Below, in pieces: positions 1 through 12,070 of a stretch of DNA of 64,000 nt. Below the pieces are notes generated by a model. That model was given only the letters and a program-made list of their open reading frames with translations, was not told where the DNA came from and did not search any database. Position numbers and translations under genes: made by a program. Positions within the stretch are counted from its first letter, which is position 1. Every line of letters begins with the position of its first letter. Source of the DNA: Chrysomallon squamiferum (taxonomy: Eukaryota; Mollusca; Gastropoda; Neomphalida; Peltospiridae); contig CM022665.1 of assembly GCA_012295275.1 (NCBI GenBank), positions 14,477,976 through 14,541,975 on the forward strand. Direction: 5' to 3'.

Positions 1-332
1 CGGTTTCTATGAACTATAAATATCTGAATAATAATTACATCAAAAGACCATAAATTTAGCAGTTTAAATTTATTTTTACTCAGAACGTTTATATTTCCTT
101 ACAGGACATTAATTTGTTAACCTTAAATTATAAAACTAAAGTGATTTATAATGTACTCTATCAAATTATCTGATAAGTTTCCGGGAAAATTATTTTCTAT
201 CAGAGCGGTCGAATACTGGCAACACATGACGTGGCCAAATTTACATGACGAAACCTGTAAGATAAAGACATGATAATATGCCTCAACTTTGGATGTGTAT
301 CTATATAAAGGTCCGGTCTGAAACATGTACAC

Positions 333-336
<4 letters not shown>

Positions 337-377
<41 letters not shown>
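337..377. repeat. (ATGT)n microsatellite
   Basis: About ten uninterrupted ATGT units are visible. The 10-mer CCGGTCTGAA lies just upstream at 313-322, and the same 10-mer precedes the second ATGT array at 769-778. Confidence 0.9.
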
Positions 378-378
<1 letters not shown>

Positions 379-786
379 TATATGTATGTATAATTTGTTC
401 ATGTGGCTAAATGAGACGCTATATAAATTTAAGACATATGATTTTCGTATCAGATATTGACAACAAAAATTGAGCCGTCGAAATATGACTTTACCTCATT
501 CCAGACACGTTTTCTGACTCACATTCATACACTTAATACCTGATATCAATGTTAAATATGTCGGGTGACGAGGTAACGGAAAAGATTACGGGTGCCACCC
601 TTGTACTTTATTATTTCTCTTTAATACTTCTATTTTCTGTTTGTGTTTGAACATGACGCTAAGAAAAAACCCTATAACTAGGACTATTCAGTACAAGGAA
701 AAACCCCGTTATCAAGAAAAATATTTTCTTTGTACTGAATTATCTTTCTGTGTGAGTGTGTATGTATGCCGGTCTGAATGTATGTG

Positions 787-788
<2 letters not shown>

Positions 789-818
<30 letters not shown>

Positions 819-852
819 TGTATGTATGTATGTATGTATGTATGTATGTATA
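789..852. repeat. (ATGT)n microsatellite, second array
   Basis: About fifteen ATGT units are visible. The upstream CCGGTCTGAA and the downstream TATCAATGTAAAATGTAAC-like segment resemble flanks of the first array. Confidence 0.9.
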
Positions 853-1325
853 TATCAATGTAAAATGTAACAGGTGCCAAAATAAGGAAAATGCTTACGG
901 GAACATATGTACACACGTATGTATATATGTATGCATATGTATGAATTAATAAAGTGTATGAAAGTATATGTATTTATCTATGAGTATGTATAAGTCTGTG
1001 TACAGGCATGCGTATACCTTTCTGATTCTCTCTCTATATATATGTAAATTATGTATGTATGTATGTGTATGTTCGTATTTAGCTGTCTATGTATAATTTG
1101 TATTTTTATGATCTCATCATTACGTTTCATTTTTGTTTGTTTTTTTTGCTTGACGTGGCCCTTTTTATAGCTTTCTTTTTGAAATTTTGGAATAATATTT
1201 CAAACGCATGACTGTAACAGCGACTGGTCATTTCTTAAAATATTTTTATCTTGCTTTACTGGCTACCGCGTGATTATTTACCGGGAATGCCCGGTGACCG
1301 TTGTCACGGGGCAGTCAACGCATTC

Positions 1326-1383
1326 GATTGGTTGCAGAAATATGCTTGACATCATCCGATTGGCTGGCGGGTCCCAATATAAG
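1326..1383 (+). promoter_or_regulatory. Candidate core promoter of the Rho-like gene
   Basis: Two inverted CCAAT boxes (GATTGG) lie at 1326-1331 and 1358-1363. A TATA-like TATAAG lies at 1378-1383 in a locally GC-richer stretch. The Rho-like start codon follows at 1500, so transcription could begin near 1405-1415. The order and spacing fit a metazoan CCAAT/TATA promoter. This is inferred from motifs alone, with no transcript evidence. Confidence 0.45.
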
Positions 1384-1499
1384 CGCGAGGTGCTAAAATT
1401 AGCTCCAGACCCTCTTGTCAAGTTGTATATTACCTGTGTACTGCAGACGATCGTTTCATTGCTTTGGCTTCAGTCTTAAGAGGCGTATTTGTTGTTATA

Positions 1500-3602
1500 A
1501 TGAAAGTTGGAAATATGAAGTACAGCAGAAAGAAATTTGTTCATTGTGCTGTGTTGGGGAATGGAATGGTGGGCAAAACCTGTCTGACACTATCGTATAC
1601 ACAAAAGGCTTTCCCTGAACATTATATTGCCACCGTCTTTGAAAATTATGCAGGTGATTATTTTAATTAAATCTTTACCAGTTTGTTAATTGTTACTATC
1701 GCAGTGTTGCTGCAATTATTGAAATTAATCACTATTTAACTATAATAATATAATATAATATAATATAATATAATTCCAGAATAGTTCGAACATAATTTTA
1801 GTCAGTTGTTAATTTCATTATATCTTTCTTCTTCTTCGAAGTCGTCTTCTTATTATTATATTTTCCTTTTTAAATAGTTTACTGTTTTAATTTTACTATT
1901 TTGAATAGTATGAAATATATTGCTTTCCTCGATTAAGATAAATTTCTAGAGACGTAACTGAAATCTAGGAGTGGAGACATTCGACAAAATCTTTTTGTTA
2001 TACAAGCCTGGTACAATTAGAATTCCAAAGATTTATAACTTATGGTATGCATCCTCAAGCCGTGCCGCAATTCACTCTCGCGGTATTAATCGTACAAATC
2101 AATCCAGTGTTGACAGTCTAGGACAGAGGCCGATTTGTTGACTCAGTCCATTGACGTCTGTTGCTTCCGCCATTTAGCAATGTTTGTTAACAGCTGAAAA
2201 CAATGAGACTATGGTTTTTGAAGAAAAAAAATACCATTACGAAAATTTCCGTTTCCTCATTATCCACTTCCTACAATTAGATTAAATATTTGAGGTACTG
2301 TTTTCGTGTTTGAAAGGAGCCGATAAGGAAAAAGGATGAATTTTTACGAACAGTTCCTATCACACTGTCTCCTTATTTGTCTATGACGAATGAAAAAACA
2401 AGGTAGCACATAATGTAGAAAAAGCAAGCTAACACAAAATAATATAGAAAAACCACAAGTAAAAAAACCCCATTAGCAACATAATTATAATCAACAGTTA
2501 AAACGAAAAATGATACCAAAGTTTTTTAGTATTTTGCCTTTGATGTCAAAGATAAACATCATGTGGTACTAATCACTGTATTTTATTTTTGTTAGTGCCT
2601 TTGACAGTTGGCGGAGAAGACTTTGTTATCAGCATGTTCGACACAGCAGGACAGGTAAATGATATTTTATAATTCGAGCAACTTTTCTCAGTTTATTATT
2701 AAAACTTCTTTTGATAATAAATATGTTCATAAGATTTTGTAAACTATTTATTTATTTATTTATTTTAACAAGAAAAACATTATTATCGTTAAAAGAACTT
2801 CACAATAAAATACAGGCTGATTTACTATAATGATATCATATTAGTTGCATACGTTTGTAAAATATGATAACTGAATTTTGTTATAAACTGATCACTGTTC
2901 CTGGTTCTAACAGCTAATTCCTACAACACCTGTCTGATGCTAACTTCAGACCGAATCTAAAAGTGTAGACATAGCATATTTAAGTTAACTTTAACCTCTC
3001 TGCAACGTCTTTCTTCTCTCTTCTGTCTTGTCATTTATCAGTCTATGTTAGAAGTTCGCAGACAAGTCTCTCATATTTACAAAACACGAAAATTTAAACC
3101 TCCATGTTGGTTAACATTTTAAATATTCATAAATATACAATTCGGGAGTTAAAACACAGGTATTTTATACTAGTCTATATAACTCTGTAGTTAATATATA
3201 TTATTGGATATTTGTTTACCATTTCAGCAAGACTATGAGGGTTTGCGTGCTTACACTTATACCGAATCCGAAGTGCTTCTGTTGTGTTTTTCCGTTTGCG
3301 AGCGAGAGTCTTTTAAGAGCATTGTCAGTCAGTGGATTCCCGAAATCAAACGATACACCAAAAGGAGACTGCCGGTCATTCTTGTAGGAACTCAGATTGA
3401 TCTCCGAAAAGGGAACGAGGACGAAGTGTCATATGAAGAAGGCATCAACATGTCGAAGGAAATTGGTGCAGACTGTTATATCGAATGTTCTTCGAAAAGT
3501 CGAGAAGGACTTAATGCGGTTTTCGAACACGTGATATATTCAGCTCTCAAATACAGGAAGAAGAAAAGTAACATAATTCACCGCATTTTTGGTCTGCGAT
3601 GA
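1500..3602 (+). CDS. Rho-family small GTPase (Cdc42/Rac-like), no CAAX box
   Basis: Predicted GTP-binding switch protein of the Rho family, which controls actin and polarity. The exons are 1500-1653, 2596-2654 and 3228-3602; phases join cleanly to give 195 aa, the usual Rho length. Visible motifs are the P-loop GNGMVGKT (about residues 20-27, Gly12 equivalent kept), switch I TVFENY with the effector threonine (Thr45), DTAGQ (67-71, catalytic Gln kept), TQID (126-129, as in Cdc42) and CSSK (158-161) in place of the usual SAL/SAK. Ala44 replaces the proline of the usual IPTVF. The C-terminus is basic (YRKKKS) but ends in RIFGLR, with no CAAX box and no terminal cysteine, so classical prenylation is not expected. 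Met6 is an alternative start. It could be a diverged Cdc42/RhoQ/RhoJ relative; the exact subfamily is uncertain. Confidence 0.88.
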
Positions 3603-3822
3603 TGACAGAGGATGCAGTTGGACAGGACAGAACATCTTCTGTGGTATATTCTATTCACTCAGCGTGCTTCCTAGAGCATCATCCCGATTATGCCAGAGAT
3701 CTCAGAAGAGAAGATTTCCCGAATCTAACGTTTACTAATTTCTGCGGTTTTACCGCCAAATCGAAAGTGGTGTAGCCCATGACTGAACAGACTCGAAAAA
3801 ATCCAAAATGTACTAAATGATT

Positions 3823-3828
3823 AATAAA
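3823..3828 (+). terminator. Candidate poly(A) signal, Rho-like gene
   Basis: AATAAA lies 220 bases after the stop codon of the Rho-like gene. It is the first canonical signal downstream, though other AATAAA strings follow in this AT-rich DNA. Confidence 0.4.
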
Positions 3829-5012
3829 TCCATCATCATAAAAGAAATCCTAGTCAATATACAGAAGTCTTGTTCTGATTTAATGTATGTGAACAATAAT
3901 ATAAACTGACATTCCAAAACATCAAAGAAGAACAGACACTGCAAAATGCGAGCACTTCCTGTGGAAGTAAAAATGACTAGTCATTAAATTTGTTGCCTGT
4001 ATTAACAACTGCACAACACAGAAACGATGAAATGTCCAGGAACAACACAAGGAAAACGTATATTAAAGCGAACTGAATCGGACGTTTAATGTTCTTACAA
4101 ATAACTGATAGAACTTAAGTATCTTACATTATTTATTTATTTATTATTTTGCTCTTTGTTGTTGCCGTGCAAGATTTAAATTTTGTCAATCTTGCATTTC
4201 GAAAATTTCGGTAAGATATATAAATAATATCTGATTGTTCGAAGGAGTAATTGTAACGATAGTAAATGGTTAGGTATCCAAAAATTTTAAAATTATTATT
4301 ATTATTATTATTATTATTATTTATTTATTTTTTTTTTTTTTTTTTATTTTTAATGGATCGTGCAATATTTTGTCCCGACCCCAACTTACAGTAACTTTAT
4401 AAGCTAAGAATAGGGACAATAAGTTAACCTGTGCATTTTGAAATCTACAGAGCAGAATTTGTTAGGATTTGTATCAATTTCCTTAGATTCTGTTTCTTTC
4501 ATTGAAATTCATTAATCAAAAATTAATAGTTTTAATGTTTTAAGTTAAGCAGAAATAAAAAAATAAGGCTTTTGCTTAAGGTTCAAAGTCATAAATTAAT
4601 ATGAAAAGGTTTGAGATTAGAATTTTTAAAAAATAATAAAAAATAAAGAATAATAATAAAAATAAAGGGAAATAATGAAAAAGCCCAAGTGCAGTGATAG
4701 TTAACCCTGATTTGATAATGTACGTAGATATCGGTTATTTTATTTCCTTTTATTATATTTTATAATTTATTAATTTTTTAAAATGTCATTGTGCTAAATT
4801 ATTTGGTATTTGTTAAATGTATGTGTCGATATTATCGCTGTATACCATACATTCGTATGAACGGATGAAAAGTAAATATTGTGAATATTTCATATACATG
4901 TGCTGCTGGTCGGCGATGACGTGTTTTCTAATAAAATGAAACTAAAATAAAATAATTGTGTTGGTTGTTTAATATAAGTAACGATTGTGGTAACGGTATT
5001 GGGAGTAGTAAT

Positions 5013-5049
<37 letters not shown>

Positions 5050-6259
5050 ATATTCAAAAAAGAGATAACTTGTGTGTATTCCCTTACTACATAATAATAT
5101 TAAAATAAATAACATTCAAACATTTCTAAATGAATATATATTGTGAGAAAAAAAAAAACTGAAATTAAGAAAAAGAAGAATGAAACAATAATAAGAGCAT
5201 AAATCAACACTGGTAAACCAGAATAGCTTTGTAGGAGATCCAATAAAAAAAAAAAATATATATATATAATAATAATAATAAATGGTGATGTTGTATTTAT
5301 ATTACATAGAACTGGAAGATTTGGAAGAGTGTATATATGTTTAATTAATATTTCATTGAAAAGAATATTGTGACATTCAGCATGACTCTACTTTACAAGC
5401 CATGCATTCGGACCCTGTTAACGAGACCTCCATCAGCGTAGGAGTAAAATATTAATTAAGTACCCCTAAAACTAATTACTGTAGTTTTCTGTCGTTCAGT
5501 CAGTAATACCGTAGCCGCTAAGTTTTTATGCATTACTTCCAGTGTTTGAAACTGGAAGTCCTGAAAAGCTGACACATGCCTTTACTGGTTTAATAGGTTA
5601 GTGTATTGAATTAAAATGATAAAAGTTAAAAGAAAGAAAAGTGTAAATTCAACAAAACATTATTAGGTTTTAAACACACATTTTTCGGCTAGATAACTTG
5701 CTAAAAGATCTTACGACATCACAACAATTATATATTATTTTTTAATTTCCGCCAACGCTTAAATCAGTTCCAAGGACTAATTAGATGAAAGAAAGTGTAA
5801 TAATATAGACAATAAAATAATTTTTAAAATCTGATCATCAAAGAAATAAACAAATTAAACATTGCATTTTAAATCATGCAATGCAGCTTTGTTTCTACGT
5901 AATTATTTACACTCTATTCGTCAAAGATCGGAGATCTGCGTAAGAGATGACGTCAGATTTGAAGGTATATGGAACTGTAAGTGTTGGATCTTGTTGTGTC
6001 AAGGAGGTAAGTCGATACATGCTGATCCTGCATCTGTTTGTGTGTCCACAAGATGTAAGTTTAAACTGGACATGGAAAAGCGAAACTCTACTTCTGCCTT
6101 GTAAATGATTAACGTGGTCTCACAAACAAAGACAGGGTTCTTTTTATTTAGCTACGAGTCAAATGTTATGCAATTTTTCCTGTCAAACAAAACATATGTT
6201 TAGCCGCTGTATTTTCTCTTCTTCCTGTCTATTTTTCCTGTATCTATTTATCGACCTTC

Positions 6260-6359
<100 letters not shown>

Positions 6360-6796
6360 AAATAGGCTGATGACAAGATATATGTGTAACTAATCTCTAA
6401 ATTTGCCACTACTATTATCACCGTCAACGTGTCAAGGGTCGATATCATGTTCATTTTTGTCATCATTTCATGTTCAGATGTATTAAATCGGTACAGTTTC
6501 AGTTACAGTCTTACAGTTTCTCCTGTGGTTTAAATGATAGTCCATGAAAATATTTGCCGTCTAAACAAATCTTGTACGCATGTATTACCGAAGAAAATAA
6601 ATTGTTTAATTTTAGAAATCAATCAAAATATTTACAGTGATAATATAACACAGCCGAATGAATTGTACATTTTTATTTAGTACTATATGAATCCACTTTC
6701 TATCTTTCTTTCCTGCTCTCTTTTCGATACTGCTTCATTCTCTAAAAAATAATGTTATATATAAAAACCTTTAAAACACACTTACATACTGTATAT

Positions 6797-6799
<3 letters not shown>

Positions 6800-6844
<45 letters not shown>

Positions 6845-6891
6845 CTCTCTCTCTCTCTCTCTTAGACACACTCAAATACAAATACAATTAT

Positions 6892-6957
<66 letters not shown>

Positions 6958-6999
6958 CCTCCCTCCCTCCTCCCTCTCCCTCCCTCCCTCTCCCTCTCC
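6800..6999. repeat. Compound (CA)n-(CT)n-(CCCT)n microsatellite
   Basis: CA units at about 6800-6841 run into CT units at 6841-6862. A short spacer follows, then a longer CT tract at about 6891-6952 that decays into CCCT/CCT units up to about 6999. Confidence 0.92.
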
Positions 7000-7349
7000 C
7001 CTAGGTTAAGGACATTAAAGACATTGTCCGCTTATGACCTCAGACTCTTGTTTTCTAGCTAAATGTTTTCGAAGGTTATTACATAATTGTTGCAGCGTTT
7101 TTGGTTTTTGTATCTCTTAATTATTTCTGGCTTTTTGTTATCACCCAATCGTCTACATTTACAAGAAACTCTCGAACAATGACATTCAGTATTTCCATTA
7201 TATTTCGACCTACTGATGAGCACTGACGCACGAATCTACTCTTTGCATTTTGCTGTCATTCGATGCAGTTATTTCATTTGTCAATAATAATGGCCTGGAT
7301 TATCAGGAAAACAACTTGCATTCGTGAACGTTAATGTAGCGGAGTTTCT

Positions 7350-7353
7350 TGTC

Positions 7354-7384
<31 letters not shown>

Positions 7385-7388
7385 GTGT
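7350..7388. repeat. (GT)n microsatellite
   Basis: GT units with one TTT interruption. Confidence 0.85.
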
Positions 7389-8847
7389 AAAACCATTATA
7401 ACATTTTTAATTAGGTTTTATTTATTATTATTAGCCTATTTATACATTTTATTACATCTATTCATTTTTAAATATTCGATATTTTAAATAATTGGTTCTA
7501 TTTTCTTTTTTTGTACCCTTAATTTAATTTTTTTTAGGCTGTTATCATTAATTTTAGTATTACCTCGAATGATTTTATTATTAGTAGTAGTAGTAATAGT
7601 AGTAGTTGTAGTTTTTTTGTTTTTTTTTCATACTAATTTAAGAACGAACATAAATTAGTAAAAGAAATATTTCAAAATAGCCATTCTGGACTTTCTTGTC
7701 TTTTGTTTTTTTTTTTTTTTTTTTTTACTTTATTTATTTATTTTATTTATTTATTTTATTCTATTTATTATTATTATTTTTCTTTTTTTTTCATGTGTTT
7801 CTTTTTATTTTATTTGACGTTTTTATAGTCTCTCTCTCTCTCTCTCTCTCTCACAACGTATTTCACATCTCTAACAACGAGAATTCTCCTAAATCTCCGA
7901 GACACTTTCCGAAAATACATTTAGCGCATGTTTCTGTTTGAGAACGACATTTTAATATCCCGACGGCCTTCGCGTTTGTCTGTCAATGTCACACTTTTTC
8001 TACCCGTGAACAAAATCTCACGAACTTGATCTAAACATGTTTATTAACCAAATTCCTTTTTGGCTTTTAGTCTCTATTTTTGACCCCGAAATTCTGCGTT
8101 AGCTTTCTTCTTTAGTGTCAAAATCTAAGAACAAAAAATAAATGACCGTTAATTTAAATCTTATAACTCCTGGGATTTTGTTTCAAATCAAATGCTAAGA
8201 CACAGGGAAGGAAACAATCAGAGTTTTTGACAGAGGAACTTCAGTCAATATTTGTTAGGATCTTTACAAACAAGGGCTTGTTTTTGTCAATTTGAAAAAG
8301 AACAATGGTTCTTGTTTTTGTTGAATGTGGTGTACATGGACGTAACGTTTACCGGAATGTTGATGAACTCATCAAAAGGTTGTGTCACAGCGGCACTGGG
8401 AGTGGATTTGTTTGATGTAAAGACTTAAGAAAGTACTAACGCCTTGCAATACATGTTATATTTTACTGTAGATAACAGACAAGAAGTTAGACCTAATATA
8501 AATAAATAAATAAATAAATACATAGATGTAATAAAAAGAAAAAAAGAAAGAAGAAACAAATATTTTGGAATACGTGCGTTTATTAATATATCAAAAACAG
8601 AGAAACGTTCCACCAGTAGAAATGAGATTCAAAAGACAAAAAAACAAAAACAAATAGCAATTGCAACGACATGGATAAACCCATCAGCATTATTGAATAA
8701 CATCCACAACGTCAAAAACAGTAATAATTATTGACGACGATGGTAAGATGATTATATTCTTAATGTGAAGATTATCGAAAAATGATATAAATAATTAAAA
8801 TATACAAGAATGAAATAAAAACCAGATAGATGGATGGACGATGGATA

Positions 8848-8870
8848 AAAAAAAAAAAAAAAAAATAATA

Positions 8871-8905
<35 letters not shown>
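8848..8905. repeat. poly(A) followed by (AAT)n
   Basis: A homopolymer A run passes directly into about a dozen AAT units. This layout is often left by retroposon tails, but no retroposon body is visible upstream. Confidence 0.85.
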
Positions 8906-8906
<1 letters not shown>

Positions 8907-11208
8907 CAGAGAGGCTGATAACTGTTTTTATAAACCTCCATTATCATTTTCTTTCAACAATGCATTTCAAAATTGATAAAATAAAATAATAATTAACAGA
9001 TCGCATCGTAATTTTTCACACACACACACACACACACACATTATGTACGTTGCAATGTTTAAAATTTCATTTATGCATTACGTCCTTATCAACCCAAAGC
9101 AAATAGATTTTTCAAAAACAAGGAAGTTTCGAACGTCAGAGCCAGCGTTTTGTCAAAACCTTTCATTGATGGATGGCAGCTTATAAAGAAAACAGCAAGA
9201 ATATAATTTACAGTAAACAGAAAAGACAACTGTTTGAGAAGGTTATTACGTAGACAAATTATACAAAGAGAGGAAAAAACCCACATTAATCAGAAGATTA
9301 AATCAACTTCCTGGTACAGTAATATAAATAATAACATTAAAATTATTTGTCGAGTGAATGACGTTAGCGTTGTGTTCAGTAATCTCAAAGCACATAACAA
9401 AAATTATTATTGCTTTTAGATTTCCTTTATTTAAATAAAATTGATTTTGAACTGGTACTGAATTAATGATTAGAGAAAAATAAAATAAAATAGTAAAGGA
9501 TGTTGGCAGTAAGACATTTTAATTATTGTAATAATAATAATAATAGTAAATAAATACAATTAGTCGTATATATACATCCTTTTTAAATACATATACATAA
9601 AAAAAAATTAAAGTAAATAGGAAAAACAACAGAATATTTCACATTTTAAGATTTTTACAAAATTCAAGGAAAATTTGTTTTCTTAAATCCTCAGATTTTT
9701 TCCTGCTAAGGCATCAAACACACGAGTGTAAAAACGAGACCGTTCTGTTACGGATTTTCTTCTTTCGGTTTGTTAAACAAAGCATCTTTTTCCGTAGACA
9801 GTCATACTTGTTTAACGTAATCCGCTCGTCTCAGCCAATTGCCATGTGAACGAGAACTTTGACCCGATCCCCATATTTCCAGGAACACGCCGTTTTCTTA
9901 GTTGATGTGAAAATAATACAACTTACGTACCGTTTGCCTTGTCATAGCGATATGTTGACGTCACGGTTGATGTCAATAAACAGACTTCGTACAGTGCTTG
10001 CAGCAATGTAAACTATTGTGAATGACAGCAAAGGTAGATAAATAATTACATGAAATAATGTGGAATTTAATATTGCGTTCTGTACAGTTTTGTCGTGTGT
10101 TTGATGAATGTTTACTTGTATTATAAGAAAATTGCATTTATTTATTTATTCTGAAAGAAATAATAATAATGATGATGATGATGATGGTGAAGGTTACTGT
10201 TGTTTTTAAAATTATTTAAAAAAAAAGCAAAAAAAAAAAAAAAAAAAAAAAACCCACATAATTATTAAATATTAAATGAGGTAAATAATCTGTTTGATAA
10301 ACTGTGTAAATAAATATATATACATGTATATAAAAGTATTAAATGATCGATATTATTAATCCCTTATCAGCATCATAAATTAATTATTGATTATTACGAT
10401 TAGGCTTACTATTAATTAATTACCTCTGATAATATTAACTGATATTCCTTCTCATATTTTCATCATTATCCTAACCATCATCATCATCATCATTATTATT
10501 ACTAAAAGAGAGCTAAAGACATATATTTACTATATTTTTCGCTGTTAAAAGTAAACTGAAAAAGAAAATCATGATTACCATCTGCTTGTATTAAATACGT
10601 AAATATATTCTATTCTTTAAACAAAAACAAAACCCCACGTAAACATACTTCGATCTATTAAGGGCGTACCTATTCTAGTTACTACTGCTAATTTAATAAT
10701 GTTTGTAAAAACACGTTTAAATTTTATCCAGAGTATTTTTAACTTTCTAGCTACAAAGAAGACACTTAAGAAACGAAACTCCACGCTAAAAATAGACACA
10801 TTTAACCCGAGGAAGTGTTTGTGCATGGGTGACATACAAATATTTGGAATAGTCGTGAAGCCTTCGCCCACAGTTCATATGTAAATTACCTGTACCCACC
10901 CAACCACCCACCCGGCAATAAAAATATTTTTTAACCCCAACAAATGTAATAACAGTGTACATTCTTGGCGGAAAAAATATCACATGTGTTTATTTATATA
11001 TATGCCGTGACAGTTAGTAACCTCACCGCCAAAATTAATAACAAAATGGCTGATGTAATGCCAGATACATATTTGTGGTTGGTTACTGAAGCATTATATT
11101 ACACTATCAAAATATAATGAAGAGTCTGTATCTAAAAGTGGTTTTACGTTAACAGCGTAGCTGTTTATATATATATATTTACGTAAGTTCGATGAAACAT
11201 TTCAAAGT

Positions 11209-11209
11209 A

Positions 11210-11259
<50 letters not shown>
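11209..11259. repeat. (AAT)n microsatellite
   Basis: About 17 AAT units. Confidence 0.92.
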
Positions 11260-11260
<1 letters not shown>

Positions 11261-12000
11261 GAAAAGATATAATAAATAAATACATAATGCGTAAAAATAT
11301 GACTACATTTTATATTAAACAAATATCACTCTATTATATTTTACGTCTGGATGGAAAAACCTGCTGCTAATAACGGGGAATAAAAAAGGATGAATATATT
11401 TACATCAGCTTTTATTTTCACAAAGTAGAGAATAAAAATAGACTTTAAATACAAGTGTATTTTACCTATTAGTATAGTACTCGAGAAGGAGTGTAATAAA
11501 CAAAACATGCATGAATCATAGACAAAAATAATAAATCCAAAAAGTCAACAAACAACAACGAAAACAAACAACAAAAAACAACAACAACAAATAACACCCC
11601 CCCCAACAAAAAAACACATCCTGTGATCATAATAATAACAGTTGTAACAGTAATTATTATGATGATGCATTGATGGTATACTATTACTTGTTTACTACTA
11701 ATACTAGTCAGTCTACTGTTAATTATAATATTAACTAATTTTAACTTCTAAATATAATACTGAGTATTTTTTTTTTTTTTTTTTTTTTTTTAACATACTC
11801 TTTTGTTACAATAATAATATAATAAATTATTATTCTTGTTTTGGAAAGATTTGCAATGGCATGTCAGACTATCATTACTAATTTTTTTGGATGGCGTTTT
11901 GTAACGAAAACGTGCGAAGTTTTCCGACTGTAAATAAATGGTTTTGTTCTTTTTTGATTCTGAAACCGGATTCAGTGTCTCGTACGTGATTACATCTGTC

Positions 12001-12030
12001 ATGGCGGCGCCCGTGAAAGGCAGTGCGTGA
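12001..12030 (+). promoter_or_regulatory. ATGGCGGC motif and 9-codon upstream ORF before GFM2
   Basis: The string ATGGCGGCGCC resembles the YY1 core element (AAnATGGCGGC) found near start sites of many housekeeping and mitochondrial-function genes. It also opens a complete upstream frame of nine codons (M-A-A-P-V-K-G-S-A, stop TGA at 12028-12030), ending 40 bases before the GFM2 start. If the transcript begins upstream it would be a translational upstream ORF. If the motif marks the transcription start it would be a promoter element. Confidence 0.4.
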
Positions 12031-12070
12031 GAGGTTTTAACAATTAATACATGGCTTTTAGTTATTTATA

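Larger units (their letters stand above)
1..1325. other. 5' flank, repeat-rich, no gene seen
   Basis: No convincing coding exon is seen on either strand. The stretch holds two (ATGT)n tetranucleotide arrays at about 337-377 and 789-852. Related single-copy sequence around both arrays points to a local duplication, listed separately. Short open frames here run through the ATGT repeats and look like noise. Confidence 0.6.

Noticed and set aside
641-949. 102-codon frame with Met-Tyr-Val-Cys repeats
   Set aside because: It runs through the (ATGT)n array and has no recognisable domain.
5862-6104. 80-codon open frame in the intergenic region
   Set aside because: No family similarity, no clear splice partners, and a length expected by chance.
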